Below, piece after piece: positions 22,870 to 33,314 of a stretch of DNA of 64,000 nt. The position numbers and the translations under genes were made by a program. Origin of the DNA: Nephrocerus scutellatus (Eukaryota > Arthropoda > Insecta > Diptera > Pipunculidae). The notes beneath the pieces were generated by a model. It did no database searches. It saw only the letters and a program-made list of their open reading frames with translations, and had not been told where the DNA came from. Location: positions 20,148,444-20,212,443 of the forward strand of contig OX352765.1 of the NCBI GenBank assembly GCA_947095585.1, written 5' to 3'. The first letter of the stretch is position 1. Each line of letters begins with the position of its first letter.

Positions 22870-23600
22870 TTATCTATAGAGTGGGTGATATCACGTGGCT
22901 AAAAATGCACTTGAAGAGATTTACCAGGAGGCATTAGACAATATGCGGTGGAAAGGTTCGTATATGTGTAGACAGAAAATCTGCAATCAAAGGCATTCAT
23001 GAGACCCTCAATATAGCTCGAAACTTGTTAAACAGTGCCAAGGAGAACTGCTTTCGAATAGCCTGGACATAATCATCGTATGGATTCCAGGGCGCATTAA
23101 CATAGAAGGTAACAGAAAAGCGGACAAAAAGAATGCCGTCACTATGGACACTGGCTTTATGGAAAGAGTCAGCTGCACAATGAGCTCAGTCAAGCATATG
23201 AAACTTTTTTCTTTCTTTACTACTGTGTCACAACTAAGGTGGAGCAGTTTGACCCACTGGGCGATATCAAGAACGTTATGGCTTCCTACAATAAAAGGAG
23301 AACCACCGGGTTGATCTCGGAAAGATATTGCCAGAATTGTGGCTATTAGTGCAGGTCACAGCTGGCCAGCCACGCTGCTTAATTGGGTATTTCGTATAAA
23401 ACCTTCTGTCGGAGCTGTAAGGAGGTATAAAGTGAAAGAAACTTTCAACCGCTATCTTTGCAAAGGTTCGGCCCTAGCAGGTTCCAGACTACGCACTTTA
23501 AAAAAAAACCATTCCTTGTCAACCTTAAAGAGCTTTCAGATTCCATTCCAGCCGCTTCACCCCACTTACCTACAGGACTTATAGGACTTGCTTTATCATA
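22870..23600 (+). pseudogene. LINE RNase H and C-terminal relic
   Basis: Plus-strand blocks are: RICVDRKSAIKGIHETL near 22960-23010 (second RNase H motif region), DIIIVWIPGRINIEGNRKAD near 23065-23125 (the 'VWVPGH.NI.GN.KAD' motif with final catalytic D), then MSSVKHM, TIKGEPPG, VAISAGHSWP near 23340-23365 (the 'AI.TGHC.LG' block). The last is ETFNRYLCKGSALAGSRLRT near 23440-23500, the degenerate zinc-knuckle-like 'E.FNH.LC.CPAL' block. It belongs to a Jockey/R1-type LINE. Several frameshifts. It ends against a minus-strand LINE fragment at about 23606. Confidence 0.75.
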
Positions 23601-23605
23601 CTTGT

Positions 23606-24470
23606 TTATAGTCTCTTGGATTTTGTAAGCGTTAAGTTCTCTACTCTATTGTGTAGTCCCCACCTTGTTATGCTGTCAAGGACAGAATTTAACATACTTA
23701 ACATACGTTGTGGTTCAGGTTCCACTGGCGATAAAGACGGGCGTGCAGAAAGCATGAAATCATACGAAAAGCGAAGAGTGCTGTCATCCGCAAAAAGAAT
23801 CAATTGGATTGAAAGTAAAGAATAGGAGTTATCAATTCCCTAGGCATTTATTTTCGACAAAAGAGCTTTACTTCAGACTCTGTCAAATGCCATAAAAATA
23901 TCGAGTGCAACAGCATTAATTTCGCCTAATTTTTAAATAGACTCGTTCCACTTTTAAGTGAGATAAACCATCAGGTCACTTGTAGAACGTTGCCTATGAA
24001 AACTGGTTGCTAAAGATTTCACGTGATAAACATACCATACCAAATGTCATAAATATACTCCTCATCTAATAGGCAAGTTGATCCTCCGACATTGGATTTC
24101 CTACTCCTTGACGTCAGACTCTGTCAAATGCCTTAAAAATATCGACATGCTTTCACCAAATTTGTAAACAGACTCGTTCTACTTTTCAATGAGATAAGCC
24201 ATCAGGTCACCTGTAGAACGTTGCCTACGAAAACGGTTCTGCTGGCTATTGCAGAAGCTTACAATTGCTCAGTGTTTCCATGATATTAGAAAGTATAGAT
24301 GTTAGCTTAATGGATCGATACGAGGAAAGAGATGATGGTGCGCCTTTTTTAGAAACAGGCTGGAAGAACTGCCCGATAGACTCGGATATGATACGCGAAT
24401 GCAGTCACTTTCTTCAAAACAGCTCCAGCGTTTGTAAGAGACTTCCGCATATGATACTCGCTTATTGAAT
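23606..24470 (-). pseudogene. LINE family D reverse transcriptase relic
   Basis: Minus strand: ILFADDSTLRFSYDFM near 23745-23800 carries the RT catalytic A-D-D. Near 23880-23920 a decayed block corresponds to 'AVALDI..AFDRVW', the other RT aspartate motif. A second, more proximal segment near 24090-24300 repeats the same region ('gtcaaatgcc.taaaaatatc' occurs at 23881 and 24121), so the copy carries an internal duplication of the palm region. Frameshifts throughout. Confidence 0.7.
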
Positions 24471-24479
24471 ACTTAAATT

Positions 24480-25515
24480 ACAAATATCCTTTTTAGAGGC
24501 CAACAAACAAAGGACACAGTTGGTGGCCACAACTCAACGAAAACTCGAACGAACGAAATAAAATGCCACCAACCAAGAAAGGACCTTGCTTTTGTGTACG
24601 TACGTTGTGTAGTATGTGTCTATGTCAGTAACAAAATTCTGATTTCCATGCAAATCGGAATCATTCGCACGCTCAGTCAATACCGATTAATATACACGAT
24701 TGCATGTCGGGAACTCCAAAATGACTGTCTAAAAGCTACGTTGCATGAGTGCCATTTTTCGAACATATCGCTGATTTGTTTTTAAAGGAAATGTGAATAT
24801 TTGTGTAACCGTTCCATCAGCAGGATATTGTTTTTACCGCATTTTTAAGGGCGAATGACGAAAAACTATGGCAGAGTTTTTCCTTTGGTTCGGTGAACTC
24901 ATTTCGGATGCTGCTTACTTTTCTTGTCAGAAATTACGCAAACAATTTCTTACTGGTATATGGCTTGGTGTTATATATATGATTTTTGAAATTTAATTTG
25001 CATTTTTATTACCTCATTTAATCGTGGTTAGTTATCAGATTTCTCTGCGAGTGGCAACATGTCTCATAGAAGAAAAGGGAATTATTATTCCGATGTTGTT
25101 GTCGAGTTATAGACAAAATGTTAGCTTAAATGCGTTTCTGGGACAATCATAAAACTCTGTCGCCTTAATATTACGCATACGCCCTGGTTTTTATTTATTT
25201 ATTATAGAAACAGAACAGAAAGAAGGAGCCTGTTCTTGTTAGTGGTTTGGCATATACCTAAATCACTGCTTGTCGTGTAATGCGAAACAGAAAAATTTCC
25301 ATAAATTCTAATGTTGTTCTGTTGTTCACATCGTGCTTCACCTTTTGAGTAAATCTAGAATTTTCGAGCTCAAGCTTTCTTTTATATGGAAAAATGTTGC
25401 ACGCTTGACGCTTAACCTCTGTTAAAATAGTAAGAGTATTACTTTATAAAATCATGCAAGGCATCCCAATAGCTGCAGGTTGACCATAAGCCAAGTTAAT
25501 ATATCCCGGTCACTA
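24480..25515. other. No supportable gene
   Basis: Mixed unique-looking sequence with no recognised motif. Confidence 0.35.
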
Positions 25516-25524
25516 TTAATCTTA

Positions 25525-25600
25525 TCTATGTACATAAAAATGAAATGCTGTTCGTTGGTAACCGCATCACTTGAGAACGGCTGAACCGATTTGGCTTATT
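25525..25600 (+). repeat. Dispersed repeat Z, copy 1
   Basis: 'aaaaatgaaatgctgttcgt', then 'gagaacggctgaaccgattt' and 'ggct'. The reverse complement of 63,225-63,330 shows the same order ('aaatgctgttcgtta', 'gagaacggctcgaccgattt', 'gg'). This is a widespread insect repeat terminus. Class uncertain. Confidence 0.6.
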
Positions 25601-25604
25601 TTTA

Positions 25605-26120
25605 TTTTATAATGTTTGCCATAACCTGAATAAGGCTTCTGCTGAAAAAAAATAGAAAAGTTGCCCGAAAAATTGGAAAATTCGGAAAAAACTGAAAGTG
25701 CGTCTTTCATAGGATTTTTGTTTGAACTCGCGGCCATAACTCACGATTCTAGCGATGGATTTGCGTAATTCTTTTTTGTTTTCTTCATTATGGACCTGGA
25801 AAATAAAGACAATTACAAAGGAAAGTCGCAAAATTCTGACGATTGGAACGACATATTTGGTTGATTTTTTTTGTTTTGTTCGTTACACTCCCGGATATAT
25901 TTTTAGCAAAATAAAACTCGGGAAAATTACAAAAGAGTGTAGGAAAATATGGAAAACGATAAATTGGATATTTTTTGAGGAAATAACTCAATTGAATGTT
26001 TTCGGTTAAATGAAAAAACTGGAAAAACGCATTCCAGCCTAATTAAAAAAAAATTAAATTTGTTTTTACTTTTGTGTTTATTCTTAATCTGGACAACAAA
26101 AGTCGTTATTTCATATCATA
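25605..26120. other. No supportable gene
   Basis: A-rich with repeated 'gaaaa' words. Open frames on both strands reflect base composition. Confidence 0.35.
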
Positions 26121-26124
26121 TCTA

Positions 26125-26590
26125 ATAAATGATACTCAAAAGACCCTCAATGGACCCCCAACAACCTTCAAAAGGCTCCCAAAAGACACCCAGAACCCCA
26201 AAAAAACCCCCACAAACCCCCAAAAGAATCATAAAAAGCCCTCAAAAAGACCGTTAAAAGAATCACAAATTACCCCCTAATAGGCCCTCAAAAGACTCCC
26301 AGAAGATCTCCAGAAGACCCCAAAACACCTTCATAGGGCCAACAAGAGAATCATAAAAAAATCTTTAAAAACCCCCAAAAGACCCTCTAAAGACCCTCAA
26401 AAGACTCCCCAAAAGATCCGTAAAACCCCCAAAAAAAAATCATAAAAAGCCCTCAACGAGACCCTAAAAAGAATCACAAAATACCCTCCAAAAGACCCTC
26501 AAAAGACTCCTAGAAGAGAATCATAATAGAATCTTTAAAAACCCCCAAAAGACCCCAAAATACCGCCTAAAGACCCCATAAGACCTCATA
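26125..26590 (+). repeat. AAAAGACCCC minisatellite
   Basis: Roughly 40 imperfect units of about 10 bp (AAAAGACCCT, AAAGACCCC, AAAACCCCC). Interspersed higher-order spacers 'agaatcataaaaagccc' or 'agaatcacaaa' recur near 26225, 26262, 26345, 26440, 26470 and 26518. The opposite-strand array at 7.97-8.15 kb carries the same spacer. Confidence 0.85.
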
Positions 26591-26591
26591 G

Positions 26592-26945
26592 GACAATACT
26601 TTAACTATCTCGGCTCAATTATAGCAGCCGATAACAAAATGGAAACAAAAATACGCGCACTGTTACTTAAACCCAACAAAGACTACTTTAGTCTGTCAAG
26701 ACTCTTTAAATCCAGGAATTTAACCATAACATCCAAGCTCCAAGTGTATATCACAATAGTTATACCAGTGCTTACATATGGTTGCTTCGCAAAAAGCACT
26801 CTGACCTCTTAGCCGCGTTTGAGAGGAAAGTCTTACGGAGAATTGTTTGCCCCGTATGTGAGGTAGGACGATTTCCGTGACACTTTAATGATGAGATCTA
26901 CGAGCGTTACCGCGATGCGAATATCGGCTCGGTAGGTGTAGGTAT
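26592..26945 (+). pseudogene. RTE-like LINE family A, RT thumb and downstream relic
   Basis: Reads YFNYLGSIIAADNKMETKI near 26600-26655, DYFSLSRLFKSRNLTITSKL near 26682-26740, VIPVLTYGC near 26760-26785, then after a frame change LRGKSYGEL, and 'DEIYERYRDA' near 26890-26915. Order and wording match the 62.1-62.4 kb and 15.1 kb copies. It starts immediately after the minisatellite and ends abruptly. Confidence 0.75.
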
Positions 26946-27169
26946 AATGCTGTTGCGGATTTTATTTCTTTTGAAGTCGTACAGTTCGTGCTGAGCAGAG
27001 TCACGTGTCGCGGTCACGTTATTGTCAAGGTCTTTGTAAGTCAATTAAATTGGAAAAAACTACGGCAACAAAACATTTAGCGCACTGTCACATCCAAAGT
27101 CGTATGGCTAATTACATTATAAACTATATAGACTCTACCCTCTAAGAGGCGTTAACACGTTGCTGCGCG

Positions 27170-27530
27170 ACATTGCAACACAAGAGAAATAGAGGAAGAA
27201 GCCGAAGTATAAAAAGAAAAAGAAAAAGAAGAAATAGACATTTTTGCGGTTCTTTAGTAATAAGCGGGGATAACTTTCGATATAAGTACACCACACGTAA
27301 TGTCGTCCATTACATTACGAAACTACCGCTAAAACTGGAATCCACAAGGAAGCCGTCGAGTTGGCCGTCCTGGCAAGACATGGAAAAGGACAATAGAAGA
27401 GGAAGCAAGATCCCAGGATACCGAGTGGCGTCTCTTGAAACCTCAGGCGTTAAATCGAGTTCGTTGGCGGGCATTTGTAGAAGCCCTATGCTCCCCCGCG
27501 GAGTAAAGGAAAGAAAGAAGACACCACACG
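27170..27530 (+). pseudogene. LINE ORF2 C-terminal tail relic
   Basis: After a basic stretch (SIKRKRKRRNRH), the frames together give a 'NPQGSRR.GRPGKTWKRT' type motif near 27330-27395, 'EEARSQDTEWRLLKPQAL' near 27395-27450 and 'RVRWRAFVEALCSP' near 27455-27495. This is the usual end of several RTE/CR1-like LINE proteins. The intact-looking 126-codon open frame is a frame-shifted reading of it. Assignment to LINE is good; subfamily unclear. Confidence 0.6.
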
Positions 27531-28024
27531 TATTTATTAATTTTCCTGATTGAGACTCTGATAATTTGACTCACATATCAAACTACTTAAGTAATATGCT
27601 AAGTGTTTTCCTTAGCCTCATGGGGACACTATTGCTTTTATTTAAAAAATTTACAATTAATAACGCAGGTTTAAAAATGTTTGGCAGTCTTACTTTACTG
27701 TGTGTTTCTAAGAGTCATAATTTTGTTCCAAAAAATTTTAAATGTAAGAGTGAAGTCTACACGAAATCAAAATTAAATTCAATTATGTACTCACCTTTAG
27801 ATTGGAAAACCTTTCCTTGAATCAAATTCGATCACAGTTGTACCTTGTAATTCTTGGGCTTTTATTTTTTTGTTTTTAGCTTTTGCAGTTAATTGTTCGT
27901 CTACGTTTCTTTAGTTGCATCCACAGAACTTGTTAACACATTCACGTTATTCGGATGTAACCCACAAATGCAAAAATAAAAGAAGATTATTTAAAAAAAA
28001 AATAATTTGTTATATTGTCAAGGT

Positions 28025-28915
28025 GAGGATTTGAGAAGTTTATTAGGCTAATGTTTTTAAATTTGCCCCGCACGCAAAGGGTATATAGCCGTTCCTTTAT
28101 TGCTTTAAAGCCGATAACAGTGGGTTTCATTCTTTTGCTGACTAGAAACCCCACTCCGGGCACATGATGTCTTGCATGACAGCTGTAATATATGTCATAT
28201 TCTGATTTTTATAAGACACCATTCCCCGTCCACCGCATCTCCTGGATTGCTGTTATGTCAGTCTTATAGTTAGACAGGGTATCGGCCAGCTGCTGTGCAG
28301 CTTGAACTCTATACAGTCAGCATACGTTCCATAAGAAAATTCTTAAATCGTTTAGCCTTTTTCGTTACTGTGGTCGTCGTCGTTCATCAGTGTATCCGAT
28401 GTATCCGGCTGATTTTGGGTTTCGTGGGCGCCGTGGTTTAGTGGAAGTGCACATGGCTACTGAGCAGGAGGTTCGTGGTTCGAATCCCAATAACACCAAA
28501 GGATTTTTCACGGTGTCCCACCTCTCGCGAATGAGTGACAAACGTTCCGAGAGTAATAACTTGTCACGGAAAGCTGTTCTCAATTCGCCGTTCGGATCCG
28601 GCCTTTAATTGTAGGTCCCTTCCATTTGTGCCCAAAAATATACATGCGCAATACAAATGGTCTGTCGCGCTGAATATTATTATTATTATTATTATTAATA
28701 ATAATTTTTTACGGGCGAGATTATTGGCCTCGCACCAACCTTGCTTTGAAGGGACTAGCCCGATCATTCCGCTTTTCCTGCATTGGAGGTAAATTACCGG
28801 CGGCTTGATCGTACTTCCACCAGTCAAAAATAGTTACGACTACCTTCAATTCTAGAGCATTCTGTGTTATTTCCCCTATTCTTCTGATGGCTGACCGCCG
28901 ACACCGGCGCTTACT
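28025..28915 (-). pseudogene. RTE-like LINE family A, APE endonuclease, split by a SINE
   Basis: Minus strand from about 28370 downwards: LRIFLWNVC, stop, LYRVQAAQQLADTLSNYKTD, ITAIQEMRWTGNGVL, stop, KSEYDIYYSCHARHHV, GVGFLVSKRMKPTVIGFK, RLYTLCVRGKFKNISLINF. The T-W-N and Q-E-M-R-W motifs belong to the N-terminal half of an apurinic-type endonuclease that nicks target DNA. Only two stops occur in about 110 codons, so this part is fairly young. The 5' part (28715-28915, e.g. 'gaagtacgatcaagccgcc' on the minus strand) is separated from it by the SINE at 28427-28700. In the related copy at 3.3-3.7 kb the two parts are joined. Confidence 0.8.
28427..28700 (+). mobile_element. tRNA-derived SINE, copy 2 (inside a LINE)
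   Basis: A box TGGTTTAGTGG (28434-28444), B box GGTTCGAATCC (28477-28487), body 'tttttcacggtgtcccacct', 'tgacaaacgttccgagagta', 'ctcaattcgccgttcggatc', 'aattgtaggtcccttcc', tail (ATT)n at about 28675-28700. Compared with copy 1 it lacks the 'gccaggccttggaccgc' segment before the tail, so at least two subfamilies exist. A clear target-site duplication was not found, perhaps hidden by the AT-rich tail. Confidence 0.85.
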
Positions 28916-29420
28916 ACTTCTTAAATGATGCTGGCAACACAATCACAGTCAACAGAGATCGCTACCGGACAATGATGACTGAAAATTTTTGGAATAAATT
29001 GGAAAATGTTGACTCGGAGCATATATGCGCTTTCAACAAAAAGGCACTACATGCCACAGAAGAAGGCTTACAATCGAGGTATTGATTTCGAAATTCGGTG
29101 AGTTTGTTATCTCCAGAACAGCCTTGTTCGCGTGATTTTACTCCTCTGGACTTTTTTCTTTGTAGCTATGTAAAGTCCATGGATGCCAATAGAACAGAGA
29201 CTCTAAGTCTCAGGATCAACATCGTATGCGAAATTTGGAAAATTTGAAAAATTGTATTCAACAAGTTCACAAGTGCAGATTTTTGCGCGGAAGTCATTCG
29301 AAAGATGTCGTGTTCCATAAATATTGGCATAGAGATGGTACTTTAATCCGAAATAAATTATTTTGGATATTTTTGATGTCTCAAAACTTAATTAAAAAAC
29401 GAAATAACAAATAAAACGAA
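28916..29420 (+). pseudogene. Tc1/mariner-type transposase relic (same group as 41 kb)
   Basis: Plus-strand: FLNDAGNTITVNRDRYRTMM near 28918-28978, then after disruption SRDFTPLDFFLCSYVKSMD near 29130-29185 (third catalytic D region, here R-D-F where the usual sequence is S-C-D-L/I). Then LRINIVCEIW and a C-terminal DFCAEVIRKM. It matches the 'N.TVNGERYRAM' and 'SCDITPLDFFLWG' blocks of the element at 41.1-42.3 kb. The middle, including the second catalytic D, is decayed. No terminal repeats were found. Confidence 0.7.
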
Positions 29421-29424
29421 ATTA

Positions 29425-30555
29425 ATGAATTCTATTAAACCCACAAAGAATAAAATAAAAAATATAACAAAATGATTTCACCAAATCCCAAGCGTGCAAC
29501 GTGAGTAAGAAAGTGAAAGAATCTGCATTCCAGTACGACAATCGGACGAGAAACTATAATCCTTTATCTCTTTTTTTTTTATATCTCATTCCCTATTCTT
29601 ATCCGTATTTTTCCAATTTAAATTTAAATGAAAAGCGAAAGTTAATTCTTCCACAAATTATAGTCCCTTTGTTGCATCTCCTTTTTGTTCGTCAGACACA
29701 AAGCTCTTTTTGCTTTTTCTTTGCTTTACTCTTCTCAGTCCTGGATGAAAATTTTAGTAGAACGACGGAAATTCAAGTTGGAAATAATGATGCTTTTTCC
29801 AAGAAGTAGGTGTGGTGAGTTAGCAGGTTGGAAAGGCGCCTTCTTATTCAATGGATAATATTATGAAAAAGGAAAAAAAAAAACTAAGAAACACTTCGGA
29901 ACCCAGATAACACAAAGCAAAGAAAATGCAGACGTAGCGAAAATAACATCAAAGCATGATGTGCAAAATAGTGTGTACTCATATTTCAGTGTACTCATAT
30001 ACACGGGAGCGGGGGAGTTGTAAATGCACGTTCTAGACAGCGCGACGTTTTAGGAATGGCATAGGGAAAAAGTAAGTGACTCTGTTATGGTCAAATGCCA
30101 ATTCAACAAATAAAAAACAACAATGAACGTTTCAAGTTGTTAACATTGACACGATTAAAAGAATGCCAACTCTAACATTTAACTGAAGAAGCTGTACAAA
30201 TTTGATAAAAAAAAACACGTATCATTACGTGGGGTGTACGTTAAAGTGTTTTGTGCACTTAAACAGTGACACAAGGCATCAGAGTTTTTAAGTAAATAAA
30301 TCAAGGAAATGTCTATATGCATTTTAAATGCTTGTGGGAAAATATAAAGTATAACATGCAGAAGTAAAAAAATGGCAGAAGATAAAAAACATGTAATTCC
30401 TGTTCGCCTTTTCAAACCTCTCGACGATAGGATCGATGAGTACCCTAACGACCAAAGGGAACAATATATAATATTGAACGTATGTACCTTGATTTGATGT
30501 AATGAAACAATAGATGATGATTTACAGAGATTCATAAGCTCGGATTTGATATAAA
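29425..30555. other. No supportable gene
   Basis: AT-rich. Open frames at 29501-29809 (+) and 30179-30565 (-) are hydrophobic and low in motif content. The second abuts the family D LINE but could not be aligned to it, so I leave both unassigned. Confidence 0.3.
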
Positions 30556-30559
30556 TGCG

Positions 30560-31410
30560 CTTCATATCTGGAGTCTTATGTGATAAAAAAAATTATGCTC
30601 AAAATTAAAGGCCAAATCTTCAAAGCCTTCGTTAGGCCCGCACTCATACTGGACACTAAAAGTTAAGCTTTTCATAGAGCAATGACGTATGACATATGAA
30701 GCTAAGAGTACTATCAGCGAAAAAATCAATTGGATTACAAGTAATGGAAAAGAGATCATTAACAAAAATGAAAAAGAGTGTCGGTGATAAAACAGAGCCC
30801 TTGGAAACACCAGCAGTTATGAGATGTATTTTAGACTTTAAACCGTCCAACACAATTTGAATTGAGCGGTCCAAAATAATTGAATAAAGGATTTTTTTAT
30901 CGACTCCATAAGCATGCATTTTAGAAAAAAGAGATTAATTCCAAACTCTTTCAAATCCCTTGGACATATCGATAGTTTTTTATCTAATAAAGCTGTTTTT
31001 CATCGTCTCCATTAGCACGCATATTGGACAGTAGAGCTTGATGCCAAACTTTGTCAAATGCCTTGGAAATATCGAGTGCAACAGATATGTCATCAAATCA
31101 CCAGTATAACCACGAAATTCGTACTGCTTGTCACTAAGGGTTTGCGTTAGTTTCAAGATACATACTTCATGAGCTGATATTGATCCGCGTTTCCATGGCC
31201 TTGGAAAGGATATAAGTGCTATGGGTCAGTACGAAGAAGGAGACGATGGATCGCATTTTTTTTTGGGTATGAGTTCGACAAAGGCTGTTTCCAACTTTTC
31301 GGGAACAGTCCAGAAAAATAGGATAGATAGAAAGGCTTATGTAATGGTAATGCCAGCTTCGAAGAACACCTCTTCAGAACGAATGGGGAAATACGACCTG
31401 GTTGAGCTCG
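30560..31410 (-). pseudogene. LINE family D reverse transcriptase relic
   Basis: Minus strand: LDRSIQIVLDGLKSKIHLI near 30820-30880, TAGVSKGSVLSPTLFFIFVN near 30760-30820 (normally A-G-V-P-Q-G-S), DFFADSTLSF near 30700-30735 (the A-D-D box has lost one D). A decayed 'AFDRVW..' block lies at 31035-31080, and more proximal sequence near 31150-31300 is homologous to 11.48-11.56 and 24.28-24.35 kb. The catalytic change and frameshifts make it inactive. Confidence 0.75.
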
Positions 31411-31641
31411 TTTAAAACTCTAGCACGTGTACGAGTACGAATGTAGATATGTCCCATGGATTGTACACTACTCGTAGGTGCAGGTGGCAGCAATGCACAA
31501 TAAAGCAGAAGGTTTATTCTATTTACCTCCAAATTATTTTTAAAGGACGAGGTTCGCTGCGTTATTTATATATTACAGTACAGGATGTCGGATGTCGGAA
31601 TTTGAAAGTTTTATCAAAGAGGGTGTTGTTGTTGCAGATAC

Positions 31642-31918
31642 TTTAAATAATATTTGGCGTGAGACAGATCTTGTGTTGTGCGTGTTGTATTTTTGCTTAC
31701 AAATTGAAGGGACAAACAATTGAAAGCCATATCCGAAAGGCGATTTTAGAAACTTTTCAATTACTTTCAATAACTTTACAATTACAATTATTACTCTCGG
31801 ACGGTTGTCAGAGGTTCGCAAGAGGTGGGACCATGAATTTTTTCGATATCTCTCAGGGATTGAACTTCGAACCTCCCGCTCAGTAGACCAATGCACTAAT
31901 AACATTTGCCCCGACGTC
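31642..31918 (-). mobile_element. tRNA-derived SINE, copy 3
   Basis: Minus strand: degenerate head ending 'ctactgagcgggaggttcg' and 'aagttcaatccctg' (B box decayed), body 'catggtcccacctcttgcga', 'tgacaaccgtccgagagtaa', 'tcgcctttcggatatggc', 'caattgtttgtcccttcaat', tail 'ccaaatattatttaaag'. Older than copies 1 and 2. Confidence 0.75.
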
Positions 31919-31924
31919 CACATT

Positions 31925-32828
31925 ACATAACTATAATTTCTTAGTTCCGGATCAAGTAATAAATAAAAAAGTCAATTTGAAAATCAATTTGAAAAGACAA
32001 GCGTAAAATTAAATATATATGTTCTAGATGTTCTAGAGAGCATTTCCAATGGATTGATACGAAAAGAAGCTCCCATTTCTGGATGTTTAATGCTACAAAA
32101 TTTTGTTAATATAAATTTCTATGTAATTACAAAATTCTATAGCAATAAGTCATGTCACATACAAAAATGGAGCTTCTTACAAAATAGAGGTATTTATGAA
32201 AATATTGTGCAAATAATTTCTTTGCTAAAGTTATTAACAGTCTGGTAAAAATGGAAGGCAGCCGTACATTAAGAGTCTCTTCCGCAGGTGGTAAAAGCAG
32301 GATTGACTCTGAATTCTACTATCATTCTACTTTGATTTTTTAATTTCAATAAAGTGCTTAGCCCACCTTTTTGCCGTCATTGCAAGTCATTAATGGAGTG
32401 CTCCCTTTGCAATAAGTTTAAGTTAAAAATAAAAATAGCTAACAAGATTAAGGCAGCCAAATCGACACAAAGCTCCTAGAAAGAAGGTGTTTATTTAGGC
32501 AATCACGACAGCACCTGATCACAGACGCTAATCACGACTTATAAGATGTATACGACCATAGTCTTGACAGTCAAAGGATTTTCAATTCAAAGGAAATGTT
32601 GCTGCAGGAATCGCTTCCAATCACTTTCGAATAAAAGTGAGATTTTCTCTTCTTGAGCACAGCGCCTTTGTCTCACGGTAGTTGTGACGTAGAGTCCAGA
32701 TAAAAGAAAATATTCCCAGATAATTTCAATGATGGCCATCAGAGTAGGTCGCTGCTGGGTGATACCGAGGAGTCTCAACATTAAAATATTTGTAAGTTCT
32801 TGTTTTTGCATGAAATTTAGAGAAAAAC
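31925..32828. other. No supportable gene
   Basis: No motif-bearing frames. An 81-codon minus-strand frame (32587-32832) is not recognisable. Confidence 0.35.
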
Positions 32829-32831
32829 ACA

Positions 32832-32902
32832 TCAGTCGGACAGTCAGTTAATCAGGCAGGCAGTCAGTTAGTCAGTCTATCAGTCAGTCAGCCAGTCACG
32901 CA
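32832..32902. repeat. CAGT-type microsatellite
   Basis: Irregular (CAGT)n/(CAGG)n run ('cagtcagtta', 'cagtcagtcagccagtcac'). Confidence 0.8.
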
Positions 32903-33004
32903 GAAATACTTGTTACGTTGAAAGTTCTCAAGGTTCTTTCGGATTGTTCGTGTTTTTAAAAACTTTTATTCAACTTGATTTGACCCTTGTTTGTCTGTTT
33001 GTTT

Positions 33005-33310
33005 CGCATTTTTTAAGGTCCTTTTTAATCAAATTTCACACGACCTAGAGAGCTGAACTTTTGTGAGCAACTGAGTTTCATAGTACATTTCTGATATTCC
33101 TCGTGTGATGTGTATCTTGAGTCGCGTGTAGCGCGTGTGATGCGTTTAAAAAAATTTCTTCGACTTCTTTGAGGACCTTTTTAACAAACTTTTACATGAC
33201 CTGGAGAGCTGAAATTTTATGAGCACCTCAGTGTCATGAGCGATTTCTGAGATCTCACGCCTGACGCGTGTCGCAAGACATGTTTCACAAGCGTGACGCG
33301 TGTTAAGTGG
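33005..33310. repeat. 156-bp tandem duplication with CpG-rich ends
   Basis: 'gacct.gagagctgaa' occurs at 33042 and 33198. Each copy starts near a 'gg.cctttttaa.' block and ends in a cluster of 'cgcgtg' and 'gacgcgtg' words. The copies are moderately diverged. Confidence 0.7.
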
Positions 33311-33314
33311 ATAT

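Noticed and set aside
30179..30565. Hydrophobic 128-codon minus-strand ORF as a membrane protein
   Set aside because: It abuts a LINE relic, has no start context, and its hydrophobicity follows from AT-rich antisense sequence.
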